From: Eucalyptus grandis
Lineage: Eukaryota; Streptophyta; Magnoliopsida; Myrtales; Myrtaceae
Assembly: GCF_016545825.1 (NCBI RefSeq)
Contig: NC_052622.1
Coordinates: 44,849,263 to 44,913,262 of the forward strand
Direction of reading: 5' to 3'
Length of the DNA: 64,000 bases
Below are positions 1 through 12,224 of this stretch, one piece after another. Both the position numbers and the translations under genes were made by a program. The notes under the pieces were generated by a model. That model searched no databases, was not told the DNA's origin, and worked only from the letters and a program-made list of their open reading frames with translations. The first letter of the stretch is position 1. The number at the start of each line of letters is the position of its first letter.

Positions 1-856
1 CTCTTATCCCCATCTTAATTTGTTCTCCCACGGGAAAAAGTTGGTTGAAGTTTTCGACATATGTGCTAGCCATCCGGTTGCGGAACTCAGATGGAAGAGT
101 CTTGATGAACAACTTCATCAATTCCTTGTCAGTAGGCTCAAGAGTGATTTGAGCTGCCATATTTCGCCATCTAATGGCATACTCCTTGAATGATTCACTC
201 CTCTTCTTCTCCATTCTCTCAAGATCTTCTTGGGAAGGTGCGATGTCCATATTGAACTTATACTGCTTGAGAAATGCGTCAGCCACTTCATTCCAGGTGT
301 CAAGAAGATTGACATTCTTCATCACATACCAGTTCAGTGCGGGTCCAGTCAAACTCGCATGGGACGATTGGATCATAAGGAGCTCATTTTTTACGTGCTG
401 AGCCATGCGCACATGATACATCTGCAGATGAGATTTTGGGCAAAATGTATCGTCATATTTCTCAAACTCCGCCATTTTGAACTTATTCGGCATTTTGACT
501 TTCTCATAAACTGACAAGTCAAATGGGAGTGAACTCTGCGACTCTTGCAATTGTTTCAGTTTCTCTTCAAGTTTGGCGAAGCGTTCATCTTGCTTCGCCT
601 TAGGGACATTGTCGGGCTTAACCTTTTCGATAGTGACAAACAGTGGGTCATCCTCCAATTCAGGCATGTCGTCATCATCAATCTGAGTCTTGTTCGTCTG
701 CTTTGGGACTACAATCTCGGGGAGAGCGGGCGCAAGGGTCTGATTCACTTGGAGAGATTGCATTTGAGTTGTCATAAGTTGCATAGAGGTGAGCAACTGT
801 TTGAGTTGGTCTTCCACGACAGACATACGATCTTGCATTTCGACTTGGTCGGCCAT
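1..856 (-). CDS. Ty3/gypsy retrotransposon gag, N-terminal part, runs off left edge
   Basis: Reading leftward from the ATG at 854-856 there is one uninterrupted frame of 285 codons to the window edge. The first ~90 residues are Gln/Met-rich and probably coiled (MADQVEMQDRMSVVEDQLKQ). An acidic linker with DDDDMPELEDD follows, then the plant gag core with FEKYDDTFCPKSHLQMYHVR, GPALNWY and ERMEKKRSESFKEYAIRWR, which are hallmark strings of Ty3/gypsy Gag (capsid). It would form the particle shell for reverse transcription. The frame starts ~1.05 kb downstream of the LTR at 1902-5013 on the same strand, as expected for a 5' LTR-leader-gag order. Zinc knuckle, protease and pol would lie left of the window. 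The open frame means this copy is much younger than the other gag remnant at 16999-18650. Confidence 0.9.
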   Translation of the reverse strand, partial: MADQVEMQDRMSVVEDQLKQLLTSMQLMTTQMQSLQVNQTLAPALPEIVVPKQTNKTQIDDDDMPELEDDPLFVTIEKVKPDNVPKAKQDERFAKLEEKLKQLQESQSSLPFDLSVYEKVKMPNKFKMAEFEKYDDTFCPKSHLQMYHVRMAQHVKNELLMIQSSHASLTGPALNWYVMKNVNLLDTWNEVADAFLKQYKFNMDIAPSQEDLERMEKKRSESFKEYAIRWRNMAAQITLEPTDKELMKLFIKTLPSEFRNRMASTYVENFNQLFPVGEQIKMGIR

Positions 857-1901
857 TTTTGCTCTCGATCGTGTAATGATGGGCGAACGTGGATGATCCG
901 TTATCACCTAAGGAAAATGGATGAAAATATGTAAGTACGAGGTGTAATGAGAAAACCAATCCATGACAACAATCTATTTTTTAGTCAAGAAAAGTCCACA
1001 TATGAAGAGGATTTCCTAAAAATGGACTAGGAAAACAAAGACACGGGATGCTCCAGTAGGGATGAAATTTCTTAAACATGAACTAGGAAGAGTCAAGACA
1101 TGAATTGAAAACAAATTTCCAATTTTTTTTTATTTTCCAAATGATTCATTGCATGGCAATTTCCTCATTTCATTTCTAACTGACAAAGGAATTAAATCAA
1201 TGATTGACCTAGATTGTCATGGATCGACCCAAAAATATGACAAAATAAATTGCATGGTATAGGGATAGAAGACTTACTTCACCAAATAAAATCAATGGCA
1301 ATCACATAGACATGCACATGAGACGTGAGGCTCGATTTCTACCCAGATGGCTTAACAAAGTGAGCTAAGAGGGTGATCTGACCGTTGCAGTCTCGCATTA
1401 ATGTGTCAGGTCCCCTTAACTCCGGCTCAGTCGAATGGAATGTCCAATGGTCACGCAGTCTCGCAGATATGGACAAAACACATTTCGACACCATGAAAAA
1501 CTTTCGGGGAAGAGAATGTCAACCTCTACATAGCAGTCTTGCTTTGGAGGAAGTATACTTCTCAACACCATCTTAGAAATCCTATCATAGCCCAGGTCCG
1601 ACCGTAGGTTGTGTGTGCAAATAGTGTGGTGCTAAAACAATAAAGCATGCACAACAGTTTTAAATACAAACAACACTTCTAATCAAGAAAAATAAATCAT
1701 TAATCTCAACACCTCCCTGCAAGACAAGGGTTAGCAAAGACTACTCCTCTTATACCTCCCATCTGCAAGAACATTTAACACCTTAGAAATGTTAGAGACA
1801 TACCTGAGATCCTTGCTGCCAAACAAAAATATTTTTAAAAAGAAAAATTGGCCTAAGTCCACTAAGTGTTTTAACACAAGTCTCCAGTGGAGTCGCTAAG
1901 C
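857..1901 (-). other. Untranslated leader of the Ty3/gypsy element
   Basis: About 1.05 kb between the LTR inner edge and the gag ATG. I see no long reading frame. It would hold the packaging and dimerisation signals of the genomic RNA. A long leader is usual for Tat/Ogre-like and related plant elements. Confidence 0.6.
1882..1900 (-). promoter_or_regulatory. Primer-binding-site-like sequence
   Basis: Immediately inside the LTR the minus strand reads GCTTAGCGACTCCACTGG, followed by AGA. A GCGACTCCACTGG-type site next to the LTR end is typical of tRNA-primed plant Ty3/gypsy elements. Which tRNA is used cannot be fixed without a tRNA set. Confidence 0.5.
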
Positions 1902-4900
1902 TGTCGCGACCCAATTTTTCGGGTTCACCACCTAAAACTAGGTTAATGGATTACTAAGTCTTTAAGCTTAGCTTGAGCTCTCCCAAGCCCATACCAATTC
2001 ACGACTTATGTTTGAATTCTTAACATGCAAATGATTTTCAATCAGGAGTCGCCACTAATCTATTTTTGGTGAGTCAATTAGAAACCCAAGTAAAGTAATG
2101 GGAGATTTATTTTACTCCTACGAACCAGAGATTTATGAGTTCGGGGACTTGGTTACACCGAGACTATCCTAGTGCCACTTTCGGTACCTTTCTATTTCAT
2201 TTTCAAAAAAACGTTTGGCAATTGAATTGATTTTAATTTAACTTCCTAACATGTGAGGTGATCATACATGTGCACATACTACCAATTTAACACTTAAGAA
2301 AGCAATTAAATAATGCAAAACATATTTCGAAGCAACGATAGCATTTGCTTTGTTAAATTAGAATCAACAATCCTAGGTATGATTTCTAATTAACACGCAA
2401 TTTTAATTTTTTGTTTTCATTTATTTAATGAAAATCATGACTTATGCAATGCATGTCACTATTCTAACATGAAATGATATGATAACATGACCAAAATTGT
2501 ATGTCATAAATAAGCATGCAATCTATCCTAAAGCATGAAATGAATTCATTTTAATTCTTTTATATTTTCCATGAAGTTTGAAATTAAAGAAATGCAACAA
2601 TTAAATATGCAATCTAAATTAATCAAATGACCTAATTCTAATGACGGGTAATGCGATGCAATGACATACAAAATTATTTTAACTAAAATGACACGCAACA
2701 TATAATTTAATATGCGAGCTATATGTCATGCGGCATTTATTAAATGACTTAATCTAATAACGGACAATTTTTAATTAAATGGACCTAACAACAATCAATA
2801 AATGATGTGCATTTCATGAACCTAATTCTATAAGACATGACATTTTTATTTTCTTAACAAAACATGCAATTTATCTAGGAGATCTACCTATAATTGATAA
2901 ACATGCAATGACATGCAAAGAATGCCCTAATTCAACATGATATATGCATGATGATTTTTTGTGTTTTTATATTAATTTCGAAATTAAAATTTCACATGCA
3001 ATTCAAATAATGATAAAACTAACAACCTAAATAAATGCATTTTTTTGTTTTTAATATTTTTCTAAATTCGGAATAAAATCCCCATTCTAGATATGCAAGA
3101 TAACAAGAAATATTCCAAAACAAACTGAATCCTAATTCAAATATTTTTTAGATTTTTTTAGTGATTTTCAAAAATAAGCAATTATCAACTAAACATTAAA
3201 TCTAAACAATCAAGATATTCAATCAAATAAAGAATTAAAATAATCGAAAAAATAACTTGTTATCTCACGAGTCAAATTAACGATTATTATAACCCCGAAC
3301 GTCATGACAAGAAGTTCAAAATAATTAAAAATCTGATTTGAAATCTTACGGATCAAATTAATAATTATATTGATTCAACAATTAAGATTCTATCAACAAA
3401 CCCCAAGAATTAATGCAATTAAAAAAAATGACCCGATATCTTACGGGTCAAATTAATAATTACAATAATCTTAGGGATAACTCCTGCCGATAATGCCTAC
3501 AAAATTCATGAAATGAAGATCACTTCAAATTTACACAATAACAACTAAACTTAAAAGAAATAGATAAAATAAAGTTAATAGAAAAAGAAAATAAAACTAC
3601 CTAATTTCCTTTTCTTTTCTTTTTCCTTTTTTTTTCACGTGTAACCGTGGGTCTCCAAGGGCAGCTGGTTGATCAGTCCGACAAGAGAACTCCGGCGGAG
3701 GTAAGCCAGTGAACCAACGGCAGCAGAGGGATGCGGAGCACGGATCACGTGTTGGCGGATAGCCACCGGCGTCGGCTTTGCGGATGGCAACCGGCAGGCG
3801 CTCGAGCGGAGGAAGACTCAGGCGTCGGGGACTCGCGGCGGTGCGGCCGTCGCGGCTGGCTTCGGGGCGGCGAGCGGCGCGGGTCGGCAGGACGTCGGAG
3901 GAGCGAGCAACGTGGGTCTGCCTGGCTTCGGACAGAGCAACATCGACAGGTCGGATCGAGCGGCGCGGGTTCGCCTGACTTGCAACTTGGGTCGCTGATC
4001 GGAGGTCACGGCGGTCGGATGGGTGGCGGTGCAAAGGCGGCTTTGCGGGCTACAGGCGAGGCGCGGCTCAGCAGATCTCGGCAGTCGGTCGCGCAAGGGA
4101 GACGGACTGGCAAGGGAGTAGCTGCGTGTGTCGACGGCGGGGCCGGATGTCGTGGCGAGACTGGCAAAACAGCGGTGAAGACTCATCGAGGGAAGGCTAC
4201 AGTGGAGTGGCGGCGGTGTGGGTGCCGGAGCAGTGACGTCGTGGCTGGGTCGCAAGCGGAAAGGCAGGCGGAGCGACTGCACGAAGAAGACGATGAACAA
4301 TCCTCTCCTTTTTTTTTCTCTCTCTCTCTCTCTCTCTCTCACCTGTCACACGTCTTCTCACCGGTCTGCTCTCTCCCTCACTGCAAACCGATTACTTTTC
4401 CTTTCTCTCTCCTTTTTTTCTTTGACTTTTCTTCCCCTTCTCCTCCTCTCTCTCTCTCTCTCACGTCACTCTTCCTCTGCCCCTGTGTGCAAGAGACTTT
4501 CACTTTTCTCCACCGGAAGAGAATTTTTCTTTTTTACTTTTTTGAACGAAGAGAAGCCCCCCCTCTGCTTTACCGTACACGGCCCTTTTATAAGCAAGAA
4601 AAAATGTGATCTTCATGGGATATTTCGAAGATTTATATAACCTCTTGATCACAAAAACCTTTTTATTCTCCTTATCTCTTAAATATTTTCTACTGATTTT
4701 TAAAGATAAAATCACAATCCGATTTTCTCAAATTCCAAAAACTCCTCATTTCAAATCTAATTTCAAAAAACGGGCTTGGGCCAATTTGTATTCTTCATGG
4801 GCTTAGTCCGACTGTTAATTTAAAATTCAAAACCACTAATTCGACCCATCTGCCACAGGTCCAATAAACAAATGTAAAAAATGCAAATTAAAAACAAATG

Positions 4901-5013
4901 CATCTAAATCTATATGCTATGCAATTAATATATATTTTTTAGGGATAAAATTAACCCATAATTTTTTATTGTGATAAATGACTAAATGGGTCGTTAAAAT
5001 TTAGGTGTCAACA
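1902..5013 (-). mobile_element. 5' LTR (3.1 kb) of Ty3/gypsy element
   Basis: On the minus strand the LTR begins TGTTGACACCTAAATTTTAA (ending at 5013) and ends GGTCGCGACA (at 1902), giving the usual TG...CA ends. The same terminal sequences recur at 10351-12183, 16770-16998, 20952, 22375 and 44857-53968, so a whole LTR family is present. Internally there is a CT microsatellite (about 4318-4340 and 4447-4462), a GC-rich block (about 3640-4270) and a TATA box near 4587. The ~3.1 kb length is long for an LTR. The matching 3' LTR must lie beyond the left edge, so divergence dating is not possible here. Confidence 0.85.
4584..4595 (-). promoter_or_regulatory. TATA box of the LTR promoter
   Basis: The minus strand reads GCTTATAAAAGG about 420 bases inside the 5' end of the LTR. 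Downstream, in the transcription direction, lies a CT-rich then GC-rich stretch that would be R/U5 and leader. Confidence 0.5.
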
Positions 5014-5620
5014 CCACCAAGAAAAATATGAGGTAGACGAATGGGTGAAAGGCCCTTTGACCTGAGTAGGTCATTAAACTACTCCAAGATGGGCTCCGTT
5101 ATCAGGGGGATCTCTGGTTGACCCCATGCGACTTTAAAACGGATTCAGGGTATTGGGTTCTACCCACCAAGAAAAATATGAGGTAGATGAATGGGTAAAA
5201 GGCCCTTGGGCTCCGTTATCAAGCCAAGTCTAAAGGGGATCCATCCGACTTTAAAACGGATTCGGGGTATTGGGTTCTACCCGCGAAAAACTTAGACAAA
5301 AAACGGAAAGGTGTCGTTAAACTACTTCGGGATCAAGCCAAGTCTAAAGGGGGATCTGTTTGACCTCGGTATTGGGTTGGATTCTACCCACCAAGAAAAA
5401 TATGAGGTAGACAAATGGGTTAAAGGCCCTTGTCGACCTGAGTAGGTCATTAAACTACTTCGGGATGGGCTCCGTTATCAAGCCAAGTCTAAAGGGGGAT
5501 CCCTGGTTGACCCCTCGCGACTTTAAATGGATCTAGGGTATTGGGTTCTACCCACCAAGAAAAAATATGAGGTAGACGAATGGGTGAAAGGCCCTTTGGG
5601 CATGTGTTGATGCCTCACAC
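5014..5620. repeat. Degenerate tandem repeat, unit about 110-170 bp
   Basis: At least four units share ACCCACCAAGAAAAATATGA, GGTAGACGAATGGGT, AAAGGCCCTT, CTCCGTTATCAAGCCAAGTC and GGGTATTGGGTTCTACCC. Clear unit starts lie near 5025, 5162, 5386 and 5549, with a truncated unit near 5276. The array abuts the outer end of the LTR at 5013. No protein-coding signal is visible. Confidence 0.75.
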
Positions 5621-7212
5621 CCGCGCTTCCGCGGGAACTTTGTGTTGTCTCTTGCTTGGCGGCCCAAAAGAGACGATGTCCCAGTCCTCCAAAATCAAAT
5701 TCTTCCATAGTGTTAATTACAAATTTATAGGACCAAGGTGTAGAAAATAATGAACAAAACATAATTTTAGGTGGGTATGGCAAAGATGACTTAAGGTGTC
5801 TTCGTTTGAGTGAAAAAAAATTTTTTTCTGCAAATTAGTTTTCGAACTTTCACTACCGTGGTTTGTTCAAAATGCTTAGTCAATGGAAAACCATTTATGG
5901 TCAAACAAAATTTGCATACATAAGATTAGGAAAATAAATTCCTTAACTTGAAAAAAGGGAACATTTTCTTGAAAGATGACTTTTCAAAAAATATTTTCCT
6001 TAATCAAGAAAACAATTGCACGTTGGTCATGTTTCCCTGAAATATAAATAGTGAACCCCGGTTTGAATGAGCCACTACCGACTAATTGCAATGGACTTAC
6101 CATTCGTGTTCTCATGTCACACTCAGACTTTACAATTTGTCAGGTCTTGTCATTGAAAAGGGCTATGGTTTTGCTAATCAGATATAGAACTTATTCTATA
6201 CGTTAAAGATCCGTGTCCATTCGTGTCACTTTCAAGTTTGTCAAAACGTTTTTATTGCACCTTAAAAGACTATTGAGTCAATTCCCACGTTTTCATATTG
6301 CCTATCGAGAAGAAGCACAGGGTTGCTTTATTCCACGAGCACTTCATTTTCTAGAAACTAGGACTGCATAAAGCTACATTTTCTGGGTACAAAGATCCGT
6401 GCGAAAGCTTTCGTTTTGTGTTGTCTCTTGCTCGGCGACCCAAAAGAGACGACGTCCCAATCCTCCAAAATCAAATTCTCTTTGCTCAATCTCTTTTGTT
6501 GGGGTTAATATTCCAAAATATCTCAAACTAGAATATCCGTGACAAACTTACTCTAAATTAATTTTTTAACCATTAAAGACCCTAAACTGGTACCAAAAAC
6601 TAATATTTTGTTAGGGCTAACACTTTAGTAGTCCTTTTTCCAAAATTGCCAATTTCCTTAGAAGTCTCTCATATTAAGTCTATCGGTTTATGCAATTTTC
6701 TCTAAAAAACAATATTTAAAATTTATGTTAATGGAATGAAACAGCGGCACCCTTTACTCATTACTCCATATAAAATGCAAGGCTCAGGAGGTATTTCACC
6801 ATATGTTTAAGAGTTAACCAAATTCATATTGTTGAAAACTTTTTCCTAAAGAATTTGCTGATTGAGGACAATTACCAACAATTGATTGGCAATTGCTTAA
6901 AAGACATTCAAAATCTTCATGTTGTTTTCAAAAATTGATTACATTTTCCATTTGATTTGCTTAAGCAATCTTGAAACCCTTTCACAATCTAAATACTTTC
7001 TCGTGATTGGTCACACTTTCCGTTTGCTTTGCTCAATACAATATCGGAACTCTCTTAAATGATGATTTTTTAAAATAGATATTGCAAAGCAAATTACAAG
7101 TTTGTAGCTTGGTGATCCCAACTTTGGATACTGTGATTTTAATAATCTTTCCACAAGTGTATGCACGTGTACAGCTTCAGAGCTTTAACCCTTTGCTAGT
7201 GATTGGAGCATG

Positions 7213-8403
7213 TAGGGATCGTTTGGGAGTGGCTTTGCCAAGTCACTTTGGACATCCAAAGCTCTTTGGGCTGAAAAATGGTGTGTGGCAAATTTTTTTG
7301 CAAAGATGATTTTGGGAAAATAGGTCTTTGGAAGGCTGAAAGCCCAAGGTAGGTATGAGGCTGCCTTGGGCATTTAGCTTTCTCGGCATGCTGAGAGGGA
7401 AATAAGACAAAAAAAATTTCTTCCAAAAATATCCTCACTGACATTTCATTTTTTCGATTTTGCCCTCATATATGATTGTTCACCTTCTTCTTTGTTGAGG
7501 TTGGCTGGCGAGGTTGTGTGGGGCTGCAAGAGGCTGGTGATAGGCTGGAGAGGGGCCAATGTGAGGGCGATGTGGTCATGGTGCTCGTTGCCAAGGGGTC
7601 AAGCGACCTCTATGTGAGTTGGGTCGCCATGACCTCGACCTCCATGAGAGATCGGTGTTGTCACAACAACCTTGGTGATCGTCACTAGGGGCGCACAACC
7701 TCCACGCAATCTAGGTTGCTGCGACCTCGAGTGGTTGTGCAATGCAACCTCAGCAATGACTTTTTGGATCTGGGTTGTCACAACCTTGATCACACAGCCA
7801 TCGAGTGACCTCCGTGAGGGGTCGAGAGGGTGTACAACCAGGTGGTCTTTGTTGAGGTCGTGCAACCTCAAATAGCCCTCCGCGAGGGTCGCTCGACCTC
7901 AGGTGGCCCTTGCTGAGGTTGCATGACCTAGGCGACCGTCACCTGGGTCGCGTAACCCACGCCGACGGTAGCCCAAACCTAGGTGGCCCTCACCAAGCCA
8001 TCGTTGAGAGTGACCTTAGGCCACCCTCGCCTGGGTTGTGCAACCCATGCCGGGGGTTGCCTAACCTCAAGCTACCCTCACTAATGGTCTCTAGGGATCG
8101 CTTGAGGACTTGCAACCTCAGATGACGGTTGTCGGCGATTGATTTGGATCGCCAACAATCGCCGGTCGCCGATCGCCTACCCTCAATCAAAAAGCTTTTT
8201 TTTTTTTTTTCCTTTTTTTAATAGCAAAAGTCCTTTGTATATATAATTTTTTTTCAAATACTATTTTGCTCAAAAGTGCTTCACAATGGATTTTTATGTT
8301 GTAATTTATTAAACATAATTTGTATTATGGAAAACTCCTTTAATTTAAAGTCATTTGCATTTCTTATAGACTTTCCCTAAAAGTCCAACCAAATGCACTC
8401 GTA
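7213..8403. mobile_element. Non-autonomous DNA element with GC-rich core (unit A copy)
   Basis: AT-rich ends flank a G+C-rich centre (about 7500-8180) built from loose repeats around GCGACC, GTCGC and CCTCG. The left end reads TAGGGATCGTTTGGGAGTGG. The right end, reversed, reads TACGAGTGCATTTGGTTGGA, an imperfect hAT-like inverted repeat. The paralogous copy is 39461-40602. No transposase frame is present and no target duplication is clear, so assignment to hAT is inference. The small frames inside are by-products of high GC. Confidence 0.5.
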
Positions 8404-9530
8404 GTCTTGGATGACTCTTTTCAATTAACCCCCAAGTGGAGTGATTTCTTCATAGTCCTTATGTGAACGTATGCGGGTCAGCAGCCTCAGGACCTATTCA
8501 TCTGTAAGAGATCGCGACCCTTAGACGACTATCTTTTAAATCAACCCCCAAGAAGTGGAGCAATTTCTTCGACCTCCCCAAGGGAGCTAACTTCTTTAAC
8601 CTCCCAAGTACAATGATAATTTGTAGGTTAAGACGAGCTTATGTAGCTTGGAAACCTCTTTATCAAATTCCCTTTGCAAGCAACATTTGGTAAGTATCCT
8701 TAGTCTTTTCAGTTTCAACTTATTTAAAAAATAAAATAAAAATAAAAATAATAAAAGAAAAAAATAATGAAAAAAAGAATAAAGGTATTAAAGTCTAAAA
8801 AAAAAAAAACGAAAATGATTAAAAATGAGACATACATACATACATACATTTATTTATTTTACATCTGCATTTGCTACATCATCTATTGAAAGAATTTACG
8901 TGTCATTCATCTTTAAAAGTAACCTCTTTGAAGAAGGACCATAATTCCCATCATAGAGGGACAACTAATGATATCTAAAAATTTTCCCGAAGATCGCATT
9001 TGCATATTTTTGAAAAAAAAAAATGAAGGTTATTTTTCCACAAAAATATTCAATGTCAAATTTTTGCATATAGATTACTTAGGCATTTAGTATAGTTTTA
9101 AAATATAAATATTTTTTGTTCTCAAAATTTACAAGAAAAAAGTTGGAGCCAAGGATCTGAATGTGACTAGCCAAGCCTTGCGGGGATTATATTGCAATTG
9201 AAATAGCCAATTGGGGCCAAAATGCAAATTTCAATAGTTAGGGGACCAATTCGCAAAATTTTATAAAATTTACCCCAGCCCTCAAATCATCATTTTTATC
9301 TTTACCCCTAATTAATTTTGAAATTGAGCTTGGGCTAGGTTGAATTGATCAAATTTGGCCATAAGGACCAAATTGAAGTAAATTGGTTGTTTTCAAGTAA
9401 GAAAAAGGACTAACTTTGAGGGACTTTCTTGCAACATTATACAAAGAAAATTGCAAAGTTTGGGAGGCTTAAAGTACTTACATGAACTTGCCAAATGATA
9501 AAAAATAGATCTTGTCAGTAAGTTGGGGCA
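8404..9530. other. Unit A spacer, no gene seen
   Basis: AT-rich spacer shared with unit B. It contains a short CATA repeat at about 8831-8848, whose B counterpart at 42017-42100 is greatly expanded. It also holds ATTTGTAG at 8619-8626, the uninterrupted equivalent of the hAT target site at 40831-40838. No coding signal. Confidence 0.7.
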
Positions 9531-9539
9531 TGAAGCATA

Positions 9540-10344
9540 TGACTTATGCAGGGTGTCTATAGCAAACTAAATCGGTCCTTTTCTCCGTTTCATAGCATAA
9601 AATGTAAAGTTATCCCCATTATGTAGCTTGACATTAGGGGTAGTATGGCTTAAAGTTGGCGATATCTTCTCAAATTACAACATGCTCTAACCTTAGTTAT
9701 TTCTAGTTCAGGGTATTGTTGTAGTGATATATATGATAAACTTAGACATGATTTGGAGCAGCAACATTAACAAACACAATTTTATTAGATGGCTAGTTTG
9801 TAGAGATAGACTATTGACAGCAAGAACATGGCATGATGGATGACCTCCGTTGATACCCAATGTAACTTTTGCAGGGTCAACATAGAAATAAAATTCATTT
9901 ATTCTTCCGGTGTGAATAGACATACAACATTTTGGCATAATATCCTTGCACAACATGGGATTAGGCGGTCTTTAGAAGGATGGAATGAGGAACTTCAATA
10001 GATGATTAGAGCAACAAAGAGCAAAGATATGGCGGCAAGACTCCTCAAAGTATCTTTCCTAGCAACCATATATTGCATTTGGATGGAGCACAACCATATA
10101 TGGTTTCAAAACAAATCAAGTGACATTTATATTATTTTGGCCAAGGTGCATAAAAATATAAGAGGTAGAGCTTCACTTTATCAAAAAAATTAAACCTTTC
10201 CAATCAAATGGTGTATTGTCTACTATGTGAAGACTTCTACCTCCATCTTTTTGAATTATCAAATTTATTTGTAATGCCGGGGGATGTCTCTAAACCGTTG
10301 TACTTCATTTGCTCCATAATACTTAAATATTAAAAAAAAAAAAA
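9540..10344 (+). pseudogene. LINE 3' end: RT thumb/zf-RVT region, decayed (unit A)
   Basis: The last frame (from 10002) includes AARLLKVSFLATIYCIWMEH, typical of the C-terminal tail after the zinc-binding reverse transcriptase domain (zf-RVT) of plant non-LTR retrotransposon ORF2. Upstream the frame is broken by many stops. The element ends in an A-run at 10332-10344, as expected for a LINE 3' end on the plus strand. The unit B copy (42780-43855) is better preserved, so the insertion preceded the A/B duplication. The 5' part is missing. Confidence 0.75.
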
Positions 10345-10350
10345 CTCCAG

Positions 10351-12183
10351 TGTCGCGACCTAACCTTAGGGTGAACTATCTAGTGTTTGGCTAATGAATT
10401 GTTAAGTTTAAACTTAGCTTGGGCTCTCCCAATCTCATACCAATTTATGACTTAGGTTCAAGTTGTTAATATGTAAATGATTTTTTAATTAGGAGTTGCC
10501 ACTAATCTATTTTGGCAGATCGATTAGAAACTCAAATAAAGTAACGTGAAATTTACTTTACTGCTTACGAACTAGAGATTGTGAGTTCAAGAACTTGATT
10601 ACGCTAGATTTCTCTAACGCTATTTCGGTACATTTTTCTTTTATTTCGAAAAAATGTTTTGCAGGTAGATTGAATTCATTTTAATTTACTTTCATAACAT
10701 GTGAGATGATTCATACGAATGCGTAAACTACCAATTTAACACATAAAAAAAACAATAAATAAATTATGAGATTTATCTCATAGCAACAAAAGTATATGTT
10801 ATATCAGAATTCACATCAACAGTCATAGATATGATTTCTAATTAACACGCAATCAATTAATTTTTATTTTCACTTGTTTAATGATAATCATGTTTTATGC
10901 AATACATGCTACTAATCTAACATTAAGCGACATGACATAGCAATATAACCTAAACCACATGACATAAGTATAGTGTTTTTGTATGTTCTCAATAAGTATG
11001 CAATTTATCCTAGAGAGAAAAAAAAAAAACTAATTTATTTTAAGACAAATTTTTTGGTATTTTTCATGAAATTCGGAAAAAAAAATAGCAAAAATTATTT
11101 ATCTAGATTAAGATATCATCCAACTTATATTAGGAATTAGATTAAGCCAAATCCTAATTTAAACTAGAATGTTATCTTACCTAGGTAATCCTTAACCAAA
11201 AATACAATCTATCTAGGAAAATTTATCTAAACTTATTATTAATTAAAAAGATGATATATAATTAAATTAAACATGCAATCTAATCCTAATATGCAACGAT
11301 TAGATGCTCTAATTTTAGGCTTTTTTTTTTTTTTATGAAAGTTGAAATTAAAATTGTCTAGTAATTAAATGTGTAATCTAAATTAATGAAAAAATAATCT
11401 AACAACCTAAATTAATGTTTTTGGTATTTTTGTTTAAAAAATTCAAAATAAATAAATTTCCTAATCTTAAACATACAAACTACCCTAAAACAAGCAATAT
11501 TCTAGCATAAACCGGATCTAACTTGAATTTTTTTTTTTTTTGGGTTTTCTTCAACGGAAATAAAATCGATTCAAACAACATGATAGCAAATTAGGCAAAT
11601 ATAATTGATATCCATCTAATAAATTGATGAATCGTATTTCGCCTATTAGATTGGATTAGCCAATTTTTAACAAAATTTTTAACTATTAATTGGATTGTTT
11701 TAACAAAATCGTATCCCGAGCGTGAGATTGGATTGGCTCACAGCTCGGACTTGAATGTCACGATTTTTTTTGGTGCGCTCGACTAGCTGTGGGGACGGGC
11801 AAGTCATATTTCGGGCATGAAATCGGACTATCAATCGTATGCACATTATGAAATTAAGAAGATTTCCCAATTTAAAAGGTACTCAGATATCATAATGTAT
11901 CGAGAATTCCAATCATGTGCACCAACGAATATATCAAATAAGAAAATGGAATTTTCGAAAATCAAAATAGACAAAAATTTTACCTATTCCGAATATTGGC
12001 TTCCAAATTTGAACTTCGAACAGCTGCTCGCAAGGCAATATGGTAGTGCTCGGCGAGGCTCACAGCTCGGACTAAAATTATATACTATGCAATTTTAATT
12101 TTATTTTTTAGGGGTTAAAAATTAATTTCTAATTTTTTATATAATAAATAAATGATTAAGTCGCTAAAATGTAAGAGTCAACA
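10351..12183 (-). mobile_element. LTR of the TGTTGAC family, apparently solo, 1.83 kb (unit A)
   Basis: The plus strand starts TGTCGCGACCTAACCTTAGG and ends GAGTCAACA, the same two ends as the LTR at 1902-5013. It is shorter and AT-rich, without most of the GC block. It sits directly after the LINE A-run. Flanking pentamers TCCAG and TTCAA do not match, so it is either a recombined solo LTR or an end that has been rearranged. Unit B has no such LTR here: its sequence runs from GTACTTCATT at about 43840 straight into kinase-flank sequence. Confidence 0.8.
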
Positions 12184-12224
12184 TTCAACAAAGTTGATGG
12201 ATTGAAGCACTTAAACCAGCTATT

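Noticed and set aside
3731..4609. 292-codon frame and several overlapping frames on both strands
   Set aside because: They lie in the GC-rich, CT-rich part of an LTR, are Arg/Gly- or Ser/Leu-rich by composition, and are open in several phases at once.
5014..5620. Possible CRISPR-like array
   Set aside because: Units are of unequal length with no conserved short repeat and spacer pattern, in a plant genome. It is an ordinary tandem repeat.
7476..8190. Cluster of frames on both strands with repeated GC-rich sequence
   Set aside because: These are by-products of the GC-rich repeats in a non-autonomous element; no domain, and they do not stay open in the paralogue at 39720-40350.
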